A stretch of 34,547 nucleotides of DNA. Source: DATKZH01 sp964475955. GTDB taxonomy: Bacteria; Planctomycetota; Planctomycetia; Pirellulales; Thermoguttaceae. Shown here piece after piece: positions 15,947 through 25,000 of the stretch. The position numbers and the translations under genes are program-made. Within the stretch, counting starts at the first letter, position 1. The number at the start of each line of letters is the position of its first letter. The notes under the pieces are model-generated. The model was not told where the DNA came from, searched no databases, and saw only the letters and a program-made list of their open reading frames with translations. The stretch is from the NCBI GenBank assembly GCA_964475955.1, contig CAYYZY010000074.1, positions 1 through 34,547 of the forward strand. Reading direction: 5' to 3'.

Positions 15947-17326
15947 ATGCAAGCGGCCCTGAAGCTGGCCTTTCTGGAGACCCGGGAGCGGTTCCTGCCC
16001 ATCCCGACGCCGTTGATCCTGGAGCGGGTGCTCGAGGATCTGCGTTTCTCGGACGAGGAGCGCGAACACTTCAAGATGCTCTTCCAGATGGCGCAGGCCC
16101 GCTTCCACTTCGAGTTCCTCGAGCAGATCGAGCACCTGAAGGTCCTTTACGATCCGTTCAATCCGGACCGCGACACGCTGCCGCTTCGCCTCTTGTCGCC
16201 CGAGGGGCGCGAGGCGCAGTTCAACGAGTTCCGGGAGAGGCTGCGGCAGTTGCTCATCGGCAGCAACTACAGCGAGCTGTCGCGCGACCAGTTGGTGGCG
16301 TGCCTCGAGCTTCAGCCGTTCGGCGGATTGGCGGTGCGCGTCAACCTCGACCAGTACAAGGATCTCCACGTCTTCTATCGCGGGCTGCGCGAGGAAGAGC
16401 GCCGGCGCAAGCTGTGGTTCTGCCCCTTTTTCAAGCCGCGCTGCAAGATCCGGGTGTTCAAGCGGGTGGCGCTTCTGGTGCGCACGGTGGACGAGGACGA
16501 AGACCACGTGCTGCTCAAGTTGTTCAAGGACGTGGTGCTCGAGGACGTGAAGATGATCGCGCCGCGCGTGCGCGTGCAGATGCGCATGTTCGACAAGCTG
16601 AAGATCGGCTCCACGGTGGCCGGCAGCCTGTTCGCGCCGATCTTCAAGCTCGTGATGGCCGCGGCCTTCAACACGGTCCTGTTCGCCATCGTGCTGGCCG
16701 GTTGCGTCGGGGCGTTCATGAAGGGGGTGTTCAGCTTCCTGTCGAGCAAAACCAAGTACATGCAGGCCCTGTCGACGAGCCTCTACTTCCAGAACCAGGC
16801 GAACAACGCCAGCGTGCTCACGCGCCTGGTCGACGCGGCCGAGGCCGAGGAGGCCAAGGAGCTGCTCCTGGCCTACTACATGCTCTACATCGAGCGCGAC
16901 TGCGATTACACCATGGACGAGCTCGACGCGCGCGTCGAAGAGTGGCTCAAGTGGCAGTTCGAGCTCGACGTCGACTTCGAGGTCGACGACGCCGTGCGCA
17001 AGCTCGTCGAGAAGGAACTGATGGTCGAACGCGTCGTGGAGCCCGCCGCCGCAGCCACAACCACGGCCGCCGCCGAAGCGGGCACCGACCCCCAGGCCGC
17101 CCCCGAAACCCCGGCCTCCCCGGAAGCGGAAGCCGGGCAAACCGAGCCGGAGGTGCGGCGCATCCTCAAGGTCTACGACCTGCCGTCGACGCTGCGCCGC
17201 CTCGACCAGTGGTGGGACAACTACTTCATGGCCAACAACGAGGGCGACCCGTCGAACGACCGCCTGGCCGACGGCGAGTGGCCCCCCTTCCCAGCCGGAG
17301 CGCCGGGCAGGGCCAAGCGGCCGTGA
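15947..17326 (+). CDS. DUF3754-like (TMEM143-type) membrane protein
   Basis: A 459-residue protein of unknown function. The conserved-looking segment VLYDPFNPDRDT (67-77) and later LFKDVVLEDVKMIAPRV (192-208) resemble the DUF3754 family, whose eukaryotic member is TMEM143; I assign this from memory of the family pattern. Residues about 222-258 are strongly hydrophobic (FKLVMAAAFNTVLFAIVLAG and flanks) and may cross the membrane once or twice. An Ala/Pro/Glu/Thr-rich linker (about 364-400) precedes a short C-terminal helical domain (RILKVYDLPSTLRRLDQWWD). GAGGGGG lies four bases before the ATG. Pyruvate kinase follows 160 bases later on the same strand. Confidence 0.6.
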   Translation: MQAALKLAFLETRERFLPIPTPLILERVLEDLRFSDEEREHFKMLFQMAQARFHFEFLEQIEHLKVLYDPFNPDRDTLPLRLLSPEGREAQFNEFRERLRQLLIGSNYSELSRDQLVACLELQPFGGLAVRVNLDQYKDLHVFYRGLREEERRRKLWFCPFFKPRCKIRVFKRVALLVRTVDEDEDHVLLKLFKDVVLEDVKMIAPRVRVQMRMFDKLKIGSTVAGSLFAPIFKLVMAAAFNTVLFAIVLAGCVGAFMKGVFSFLSSKTKYMQALSTSLYFQNQANNASVLTRLVDAAEAEEAKELLLAYYMLYIERDCDYTMDELDARVEEWLKWQFELDVDFEVDDAVRKLVEKELMVERVVEPAAAATTTAAAEAGTDPQAAPETPASPEAEAGQTEPEVRRILKVYDLPSTLRRLDQWWDNYFMANNEGDPSNDRLADGEWPPFPAGAPGRAKRP

Positions 17327-17486
17327 TCGAACCGCGGCACCGGAAAACGCCCGGCAAGAGTGAGAATGGCTCGCGCTACTCGGCCAGATGACCGCCGGAT
17401 TTTTTCCATCGCGAGGGTGCCCGTCCGCCCTTTCGCCGATCCCAGAGCAAACCCTCACGGATGAACGATAACCCGGGAGTTTCGCC

Positions 17487-18938
17487 ATGGCCGATCCCGT
17501 GCCGCGTGCGCGACGGCGTCCCAGCCAGACCAAGATCGTCGCCACCGTGGGCCCCGCCTGCGACTCCGTGGAGAAGCTCGCGGAGTTGATCGCCGAGGGC
17601 GTCGACGTGTTCCGCGTCAACACGGCCCACGGCGACCGCCGAGAGCACCAGACGCGCCTCGACCAGATACGCGAGGCGGCCCGGTCGTCGGGCCGAGTCG
17701 TCGCCACCCTGGTCGACCTGGCCGGCCCCAAGATCCGACTCGGGGAATTGCCGGACGGGCACATGGAATTGACCGCCGGCGACGCGGTGCGGTTCGTGCG
17801 CGGCGACGTCGCCGCGCGCCCGGGCGAGCTGACCACGACCTACGAGCGGTTGGTCGACGAGCTGGAGCCGGGCGACCGCGTGATGCTCGCCGACGGCACC
17901 GTGGCGCTGACGGTCGAGGCGCGCGACGACGACGCGGCCACCTGCCGCGTCGCGCAGGGCGGCCTGCTGCGGAGCCGCCAGGGCGTCAACCTACCCGGCG
18001 TGAAGCTGAGCGCGCCGGCCCTGGGGGCGACCGACCGGGACAACGCGCGCTGGGCCGCCGGGGCCGGAGTCGATTTCGTGGGGCTGAGCTTCGTCCGTTC
18101 CGCCGACGAGGTGCGCGCGTTGGCGGCGCTGTTGGAATCGGAGGGGTCGCCGGCGCAGGTCATTGCCAAGATCGAGAAGCCGGAAGCCGTCGAGGGGCTC
18201 CACGAAATCGTCCAGTCGGCCGACGGCGTGATGGTCGCCCGGGGCGACCTGGGCGTGGAGATCGACATCGCCCGGGTGCCGGTGGTCCAGAAGGAGATCA
18301 TCGACGCTTGCCACCGCCACCGCAAGCCGGTGATCGTCGCCACGCAGATGCTCGACAGCATGCAGCACGCGCGGCTCCCCACGCGGGCCGAGGCGACCGA
18401 CGTGGCCAACGCCATCCTCGACGGGGCCGACGCCTGCATGCTCTCCGGCGAGACGGCGATCGGCCGCTACCCCCGCGAGGCCGTGGAGATGATGCACCGC
18501 ATCGCCCTGGCCACGGAGTCGGTGCCGCGGCGCGGCCGGGCCGTCGCCCCGCCCGACCTGGCCGCCGACGGGGTCAACCAGATCACCGAGGCCACCACGT
18601 TCGCGGCCGGCCGGCTGGCCGAGGAGCTGGGCGCGGAGACGATCGTCGTGGCCAGTGCTTCGGGGGCGACCGCGCTGAGCCTGTCGAAGAACCGGCACTT
18701 CGTCCCCACGATCGGCGTGAGCGAATCGGAGGCCACGCTGCGGAGGATGTGCCTCTACTGGGGCGTGATTCCGCTGCCGGGCGCCCCGACCGACAACAGC
18801 GGCGCGCTGCTGCAATACGTGGTCGAGCAAGGCCGCGCGGCCGGGCATTTCGAAGAGGGCGACCGCCTCGTGCTCGTCGCCGGCACCGGCCTGCGCACCA
18901 CGCGGCACAACATGATCGTGGTGCATGAATTGGAATAG
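17487..18938 (+). CDS. pyk: Pyruvate kinase, K+-independent type predicted
   Basis: A 483-residue glycolytic enzyme that transfers phosphate from phosphoenolpyruvate to ADP. Diagnostic parts are KIVATVGPA (16-24), catalytic Lys228 and Mg ligand Glu230 (IAKIEKPEA), Asp254 in MVARGDLGVE, and PTRAEATDVANAILDG (298-313). The C-terminal domain is present in full. Two positions tied to potassium use differ from K+-dependent enzymes: the Glu of GPEIR is Lys83 (GPKIR), and the N-F-S-H-G loop reads N-T-A-H-G (45-49), losing a Ser ligand. Known work on rabbit muscle enzyme shows Lys at this Glu position substitutes for the cation, so I predict K+ independence. GGGAG precedes the ATG. Confidence 0.95.
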   Translation: MADPVPRARRRPSQTKIVATVGPACDSVEKLAELIAEGVDVFRVNTAHGDRREHQTRLDQIREAARSSGRVVATLVDLAGPKIRLGELPDGHMELTAGDAVRFVRGDVAARPGELTTTYERLVDELEPGDRVMLADGTVALTVEARDDDAATCRVAQGGLLRSRQGVNLPGVKLSAPALGATDRDNARWAAGAGVDFVGLSFVRSADEVRALAALLESEGSPAQVIAKIEKPEAVEGLHEIVQSADGVMVARGDLGVEIDIARVPVVQKEIIDACHRHRKPVIVATQMLDSMQHARLPTRAEATDVANAILDGADACMLSGETAIGRYPREAVEMMHRIALATESVPRRGRAVAPPDLAADGVNQITEATTFAAGRLAEELGAETIVVASASGATALSLSKNRHFVPTIGVSESEATLRRMCLYWGVIPLPGAPTDNSGALLQYVVEQGRAAGHFEEGDRLVLVAGTGLRTTRHNMIVVHELE

Positions 18939-18953
18939 GGCCGCGGGAAAGAC

Positions 18954-18980
18954 GCGTGGCTGCAAGCAGCCACCCTACGG
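18954..18980. repeat. Palindromic repeat, GTAGGGTG...CACGC family (copy)
   Basis: GCGTGGCTGCAAGCAGCCAC followed by CCTACGG; the 8-base stem GTGGCTGC/GCAGCCAC (18956-18973) has a two-base loop. Ends are as in the other copies, but the core bases differ while still pairing. It begins 16 bases after the pyruvate kinase stop. Confidence 0.75.
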
Positions 18981-19192
18981 CTGGTTCCCAAGCCCCGCAG
19001 GCCGGGAGAAAATGCCGAGAAATCCATCCGGCGGTCGACACGGGGAGGCGGCCCCGTGTTAGGATAGGGAGCGAGTCGTGCCTGATGCGGCTTCAGGCCC
19101 AACCGCAACGCGGAACGTCGGCTCCGCGGCGCGCCGACCGGCGGCCGTGCCCCCTTCGCCCACCCCAAAAATCGAATCCAAGGAGAAAATGC

Positions 19193-20515
19193 ATGAGTAC
19201 GCACCGCAGTGGCACGTCGCGTCGTGGTTTTCTGGGTAGCGCAGCGGCGGCACTGGCCGCGCCGATCTTGATCCCGCGCCACGTGCTGGGCGACGAGACC
19301 AGCGCGCCGGCCAACGAGAAGATCGTGCTCGGGACGGTCGGCATCGGCAAGATGATGTACGGCTCGCACATCCCCCACTTCCTCCGGATGCCCGAGGTCA
19401 AGGTGGTGGCCGTGAGCGACGTCGACACGACGCGTCGCGAGGCGGGCAAGAAGCGGGTCGACGACGCCTACGGCAACACCGACTGCGCGGCCTACAACCA
19501 CTACGGCGAGATCATCGCCCGGGACGATATCGACGCGGTCGCCTGCGCCACGCCCGACCACTGGCACGCCATGGTCATCCTCGACACGTGCCAGGCCGGC
19601 AAGGACATGTACTGCGAGAAGCCGCTGACCAACAACCTCATGGAAGCCAAGACGGTGATGGACGCGGTCGGCGCCTCGGACATCATCTTCCAAACCGGCT
19701 CCCAGCAGCGCGCCAGCAGCAACTTCCGCTACGCCTGTGAGCTGGTCCGAAACGGCCGGATCGGCAAGATCGAGCGCGTCGAGTGCGGCGTGGGCGGCCC
19801 GCCGAAGCCGTGCAACCTGCCGGGCGAGGAGATGGAGCCGGGGCTCGACTGGGAGCGGTGGCTCGGGCCGGCGCCGATGCGGGAGTACAGCTCGGTGCTC
19901 AGCCCCCGGGGAGTCCACAGCCACTTCCCGTCGTGGCGCAACTTCTGCGAGTACGGCGGCGGCGGGATGACCGACTGGGGCGCCCACCACTTCGACATCG
20001 CCCAGTGGGGCCTGGGCATGGACAAGTCGGGGCCCGTCGAGATCATCCTGCCGGAGGGCGACTCGCCGGGCCGGGGCGTGAAGTACGTCTACGCCAACGG
20101 CGTCGAGCTGATCCACGGCGGGCGAAGCGGCGTCACCTTCTTCGGCACCGAAGGCGAGATCTTCGTCAACCGCGGAAAGCTCGAAAGCAAGCCCGAAAGC
20201 GTGATCAAGCAAGAGATCGGCGACGACGAGATCCATCTCTACAAGGCGCCGGGCGGGAGCCACTCGGGCCACCGGCAGGACTGGGTCAACTGCGTGAAGA
20301 GCCGCCAGCAGCCGAATTGCGCCATCGAAACCGGCGCCCGGACGGTGGCCGTCTGCCACCTGGGGAACGTCGCCTACCTCCACGCCGAGGAGTTGGCCGG
20401 CAAATCGCTGAAGTGGGACCCGGAAGAGTGGGAGTTCGTCGGCAACGACGAGGCCAACAAGTGGCGCGACTACCCGTATCCGCGCCGAGACGGCTACGAG
20501 TTGCCCAAGGTGTGA
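19193..20515 (+). CDS. Tat-exported Gfo/Idh/MocA family oxidoreductase
   Basis: A 440-residue NAD(P)-dependent sugar-type oxidoreductase. A twin-arginine signal is clear: SRRGFLGSAAAALAAP (9-24). The nucleotide-binding turn is GTVGIG (47-52). The family's EKP motif has Lys143 (CEKPLTNN), and the active-site segment is DWGAHHFD (261-268). Exported members of this family are abundant in planctomycetes; cofactors are bound before Tat export. The substrate is unknown, perhaps a sugar or polyol released by the nearby secreted glycosidases. AAGGAG (19180-19185), seven bases before the ATG, fixes the start; the longer open frame upstream is not supported. The LRR lipoprotein gene follows after 28 bases, suggesting an operon. 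Confidence 0.9.
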   Translation: MSTHRSGTSRRGFLGSAAAALAAPILIPRHVLGDETSAPANEKIVLGTVGIGKMMYGSHIPHFLRMPEVKVVAVSDVDTTRREAGKKRVDDAYGNTDCAAYNHYGEIIARDDIDAVACATPDHWHAMVILDTCQAGKDMYCEKPLTNNLMEAKTVMDAVGASDIIFQTGSQQRASSNFRYACELVRNGRIGKIERVECGVGGPPKPCNLPGEEMEPGLDWERWLGPAPMREYSSVLSPRGVHSHFPSWRNFCEYGGGGMTDWGAHHFDIAQWGLGMDKSGPVEIILPEGDSPGRGVKYVYANGVELIHGGRSGVTFFGTEGEIFVNRGKLESKPESVIKQEIGDDEIHLYKAPGGSHSGHRQDWVNCVKSRQQPNCAIETGARTVAVCHLGNVAYLHAEELAGKSLKWDPEEWEFVGNDEANKWRDYPYPRRDGYELPKV

Positions 20516-20543
20516 TCTGTTTTCAACGGAGCTATCATTCGCG

Positions 20544-21857
20544 ATGACACGGAGTGCAATCGCTCTCTGCCTGGCGACGGGCCTGTTGTTGATCGGCTGC
20601 CAACCGGCAACTGCGCCGCCGGAGCCAACGTCCCAGGAGCCGGCGGGTGCGACGTCGCCCGAGCCGGAGCCCCGGGCGGCTGCGACGGAATCGGAGCCCG
20701 AGTCCCACCCGGGCACCGAGCCCCGGGCGGACGCGCCCGAGGCCGAACCCAAGCCCGAACCTGAGACGGCGCCCGAACCGGAGCCGGCCGTGGCGCGGCC
20801 GGCGTACACCGAAGAGCAGACGGCCCGGGCGAGACAGGCCGCCTCGGATCTGGGCGTGGTGCTGAGGGAGGACGAGGAGGGCCGCGTCGTCGCGGTCGAT
20901 ACGGCGGCCAACCGCACCTGGGTCGACGACTACCAGATGGAAGAGGTCCTGGCCTTTCCGCATCTGGAGTCGCTCACCGTGGAAGGCCCGAGCATCACCG
21001 ACGCCCTGGCCCCCAAGATCGCCGAGCAGACGGGCCTCGCGTCGCTGGCGATGCGCAACACGCTGATCGGCGACGCGGGGCTCGCCCAGCTCACGGGGCT
21101 CGAGTCGCTCAAGGTGATCGACCTGCGCGTCTCGCCAATGGTGACCGACGCGGCGATGGAGACGCTCGCCGGGATGCCGTCGCTGAGGGCCGTCCGGCTG
21201 CTCGGCTGCAACGTCTCCGACGCGGGGATCGCGAAACTCCTGGCCCTGCCGCAGTTGACCGAGCTCGACGTGCGGAACTGCCGCGCGGTGACCAAGGCGG
21301 GCATCGAGCAGCTCGCGGCGAAGGAGTCGCTCCGGGTGTTGAAGATCGGCGGTCCGAAGGTCGACGACGAGGTGCTCGCCGTCGTCGCCGGCATGAACCG
21401 GCTCACGGGGCTGACCCTCGACAACTGCAACATCACCGACGACGCGGTGGCCGGGCTGGGCAACCTGCCGCTTGCCGACCTGACGATCTACCAGTGCCCG
21501 AACGTGACCGACGAGGGCCTGGCCGTGCTCGCCGAGCTGCCCGACCTGCGGCGGTTAAGCCTTTCCGACGTAGGCGCCAAGGGAATGTCGCTGGCGGCGC
21601 TGCCGGAGCCGGAGAAGCTCGTCTCGCTCGACCTGGCCAAGTCGCGGTTGACCGACGCGGAGGTGCCCGCGCTGGCCCGGCTCGCGAAGCTCGAGCGCCT
21701 CAACCTGAGCGAGACGGCGGTGACCGACGCGGCCGTCGACACGCTGTCGAATCTGAAGTCCCTGACGCAGTTGACGATCACCCAGACGCGGATCAGCCGG
21801 GAGGGCGTCGAGCGATTGGAGGCCGCGCTTCCGGACTGCGCGATCCGGTCGATGTAG
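20544..21857 (+). CDS. Leucine-rich-repeat lipoprotein
   Basis: A 437-residue surface lipoprotein. The signal ends in lipobox LIGC with Cys19. Residues 20-88 are a Pro/Glu-rich linker (repeats of EPEP type), long enough to span the outer layers. From about residue 125 to 430 there are around a dozen 23-25-residue leucine-rich repeats of the form LxxLxLxxxxITDxALxxLxxL, with frequent TDAxV/TDDAV turns. Such proteins usually bind partners rather than catalyse. It follows the Tat-exported oxidoreductase closely and precedes the PQQ/LamG protein on the same strand, but a repeat interrupts the gap to the latter. Binding partner unknown. Confidence 0.85.
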   Translation: MTRSAIALCLATGLLLIGCQPATAPPEPTSQEPAGATSPEPEPRAAATESEPESHPGTEPRADAPEAEPKPEPETAPEPEPAVARPAYTEEQTARARQAASDLGVVLREDEEGRVVAVDTAANRTWVDDYQMEEVLAFPHLESLTVEGPSITDALAPKIAEQTGLASLAMRNTLIGDAGLAQLTGLESLKVIDLRVSPMVTDAAMETLAGMPSLRAVRLLGCNVSDAGIAKLLALPQLTELDVRNCRAVTKAGIEQLAAKESLRVLKIGGPKVDDEVLAVVAGMNRLTGLTLDNCNITDDAVAGLGNLPLADLTIYQCPNVTDEGLAVLAELPDLRRLSLSDVGAKGMSLAALPEPEKLVSLDLAKSRLTDAEVPALARLAKLERLNLSETAVTDAAVDTLSNLKSLTQLTITQTRISREGVERLEAALPDCAIRSM

Positions 21858-21868
21858 TGCCCACGCGA

Positions 21869-21957
21869 GGGTCGCTGGGGTCGAGCGCAGCGACCCCCCA
21901 GTGGGCCGCGCACTGGGAGCTCGTCGCTCGTTCCTCGCGACTCGACCCCCACCACCC
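21869..21957. repeat. GGGGTCGAG palindromic repeat, copy C
   Basis: Same two-arm plan as copy A: GGGTCGCTGGGGTCGAG at the left and CTCGACCCCCACCACCC at the right, around GTCGCTCG-type inner sequence (TCGTCGCTCGTTCCTCG is identical in A apart from its last bases). It starts 12 bases after the LRR lipoprotein stop and could end that transcript. Confidence 0.75.
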
Positions 21958-22013
21958 ACCGTGCAATCATCTGCAAAGCCCGCTTAGCCCCAGAACCGAC
22001 GGAGCGTATCACC

Positions 22014-25000
22014 ATGGTTCCAAGAAGCGGAAGTACTCGTTGGCTGCCGATCGCCCTTTTGGCCGCCGTGTTGGCCTACGGCGCGACGGCCGGCAACGCC
22101 CAAGACGCCGACGACCCGGCCGCACGCCTGGCCGACCGGATCCTGAGGGCGACCGGCACGCGCGGCGGGCTCGTCGTCCACCTGGGATGCGGCGACGGCC
22201 AGTTGACCGCCGCCCTGTGCGCCGGGCGAAGCTACCTGGTCCAGGGGCTCGACGCCGACCCGGCCCGCGTCGAGCGGGCGCGGCGGCACGTCGAGTCGCT
22301 CGGCCGCTACGGCCGGGTGTCGATCGACCGGTTCGACGGCGAGCGACTGCCGTACGTCGACAACCTCGTCCGGCTGATCGTGGCCGAAGACCCGGGCGAC
22401 GTGCCCATGGCCGGAGTCGCCCGCGCGCTCGCGCCCGGCGGCGTGGCGCTCGTCGCAGGCACGGAGGGGCCGGGCGAGAAGGTGGAGATCGGCGGCCGGA
22501 CGTGGACGCGGTTCACCAAGCCGCGGCCCGACGAGATCGACGAGTGGACGCACTACCTCTACGACGCCTCGAACAACGCCGTCGCGCACGACGAGGTGGT
22601 CGGACCGCCGCGCCGGATGCAGTGGGTTGGAAGCCCCCGCTACGCGCGGCACCACGACCGGATGTCGAGCGTCAGTGCGGTGGTGTCGGCCGGCGGCCGC
22701 GTGTTCACGATCTTCGACGAGGCCCTGCCCACCTCGATCCTCTCGCCCTCGAAGTGGGCCCTGATCGCCCGCGACGCCTTCAGCGGCGTCGTCCTCTGGA
22801 AGCGCCGCATCGAACACTGGCACACCCAGCTTTGGCCTCTGAAGAGCGGGCCGGCGCAGTTGCCGCGCCGCCTGGTCGCCGACGGAGACCGCGTCTACGT
22901 GACGCTCGGACTCGAAGCCCCGCTGGTCGCCCTCGACGCGGCCACCGGCGAAACGATCCGCACGTACGAAGGCACGGCGGCGACCGAGGAGGTGATCCTC
23001 TCCGAGGGGGTCCTCTTCGTCCTGGTCAACGACGGCCCGAAGGAAGACTACGACGGGTGGGAGCGTTTCGGCAAGGGGTACCGGGCGAAGTATTGGGACG
23101 AAGCGCCGCGCAAGCTCGTGGCGATCCGCGCCGAGACCGGCGAGGTGCTGTGGAGCGAGCGGCAACGCGTGCTCCCCGCCACGCTCGCGGCCGACGCGGA
23201 GCGGGTCGTCTTCCACGACGGCGAGCGCGTCGTCGCGCTCGACCGCGCCTCCGGCGAAGAACTCTGGCGTTCCGAGCCGATCGCACGAACCGAAGAGATT
23301 CAGTCGTTCTACCTGCCGATCCTCGTCCTCTACGACGACGTGGTCCTCTTCTCCGGCGGCGAGACGGCCGGCAAGCAGACCGGGAGTTGGTACGAGGAAG
23401 GTAAAGACACCATGACGGCGCTCGCGGCCGACACGGGCAAGGTGCTCTGGTCGGCCCAGCATCCGCCGTCCGGATATCGCTCGCCGGAAGACCTGCTCGT
23501 GGCCGGCGGCCTCGTCTGGACCGGCGAGACGACCAGCGGCCGGGCCGTGGGCGTGTTTTCGGGCCGCGATCCGCACACGGGCGAGGTGAAGTGCAAGTTT
23601 GCGCCCGACGTCCAAACCTACTGGTTCCACCACCGCTGCTATCGCGGCAAGGCCACCGACAAGTACCTGCTCATGTCCCGGGCCGGGGTCGAGTTCATCG
23701 ACTTCCGCAACGAGCACTGGATCCCCCATCACTGGGTCCGCGGGGCGTGCCTCTACGGCGTGATGCCCGCCAACGGCCTCCTCTACGCCCCCCAGCACCC
23801 GTGCGCCTGCTACCTGGAAGCGAAGCTCTATGGCTTCAACGCCCTGGCCCCCGCCCCGAGCGACGGCCCCGTGGCAAGCGACGAAGCCGATCCCGCACCG
23901 CGCCTCCAGCGCGGCCCGGCCTACCAGTCACGCCCGACTCCCGACTCCTCTCTCCCTGCTCCCACCGACTGGCCCACCTACCGGCACGACGCCGCGCGAA
24001 GCGGCCATGCCGGAACGAAGGTCCCCGCCGCGCTTGAGCCCGCCTGGCAGACGGAACTCGGTGGACGGCTCACTCCCCCGGTGATCGCGGACGGGAAGCT
24101 GTTCGTCGCCTCGGTCGACGAGCACACGGTGTACGCCCTCGACGCCGACTCGGGCGAGCGGCTCTGGCAGTTCACCGTCGGCGCGCGCGTCGACTCGCCG
24201 CCGACGATCTACCGGGGGCTGGTGCTGTTCGGCTCGGCCGACGGGCACGTCTACGCCCTGCGCGCCGACGACGGCGAGCTCGCCTGGCGTTTTCGAGCCG
24301 CGCCGGGCGACCGGCGCCTGGTGGCGTTCGAGCAGGTCGAGTCGGTGTGGCCCGTGCCGGGGAGCGTGCTGGTCGACCGCGGCGTGCTCTATTGCGTGGC
24401 CGGCCGCTCGATGTTCCTCGACGGCGGCCTGCGCCTCCTGCGGCTCGACCCGCTCACCGGGCGTCTCCTCTCGGAAACGGTGCTCGACGAGCGCGACCCG
24501 GTCGACCGGGACAAGAAGGACCTCCAGGACTACGTCAGTTGGCTCAACATGCCGACGGGGCTCCCCGACGTCCTTTCCTGCGACGGCCGGCACGTCTACA
24601 TGCGCTCGCAGCCGTTCGACCTGGAAGGGAACCGGCTGCCGCTGGAGGCGATGCCCGCAGGCGAGGACGCCGACCGCGGCGCCCCGCCGGCCACGCAGCG
24701 CGCCGATCGGGTGCACCTGTTCAGCCCCACCGGCTTCCTCGACGACACCTGGTGGCATCGGACCTACTGGATGTACGGCAGCACGTTCGTCAGCGGATGG
24801 TGCGGCTACTTCCTGGCCGGCAAGGCGGCGCCGTCGGGGCGGATCCTCGTGTTCGACGACGACCGCGTGTACGGCTTCGGGCGCAAGCCGAAGTACTACC
24901 GCTGGACCACCCCGATCGAGCACCACCTGTTCGCTTCCGACAAGCTCGCCCCGGCGGCCGACGAAGTCGACCGCCGGAGCCCCTCCGGATCGCGCGTGCG

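Noticed and set aside
15893..17836. 647-codon open frame on the minus strand
   Set aside because: It runs antisense across the DUF3754-like gene and into pyruvate kinase; composition is Arg/His/Gln-rich without a domain.
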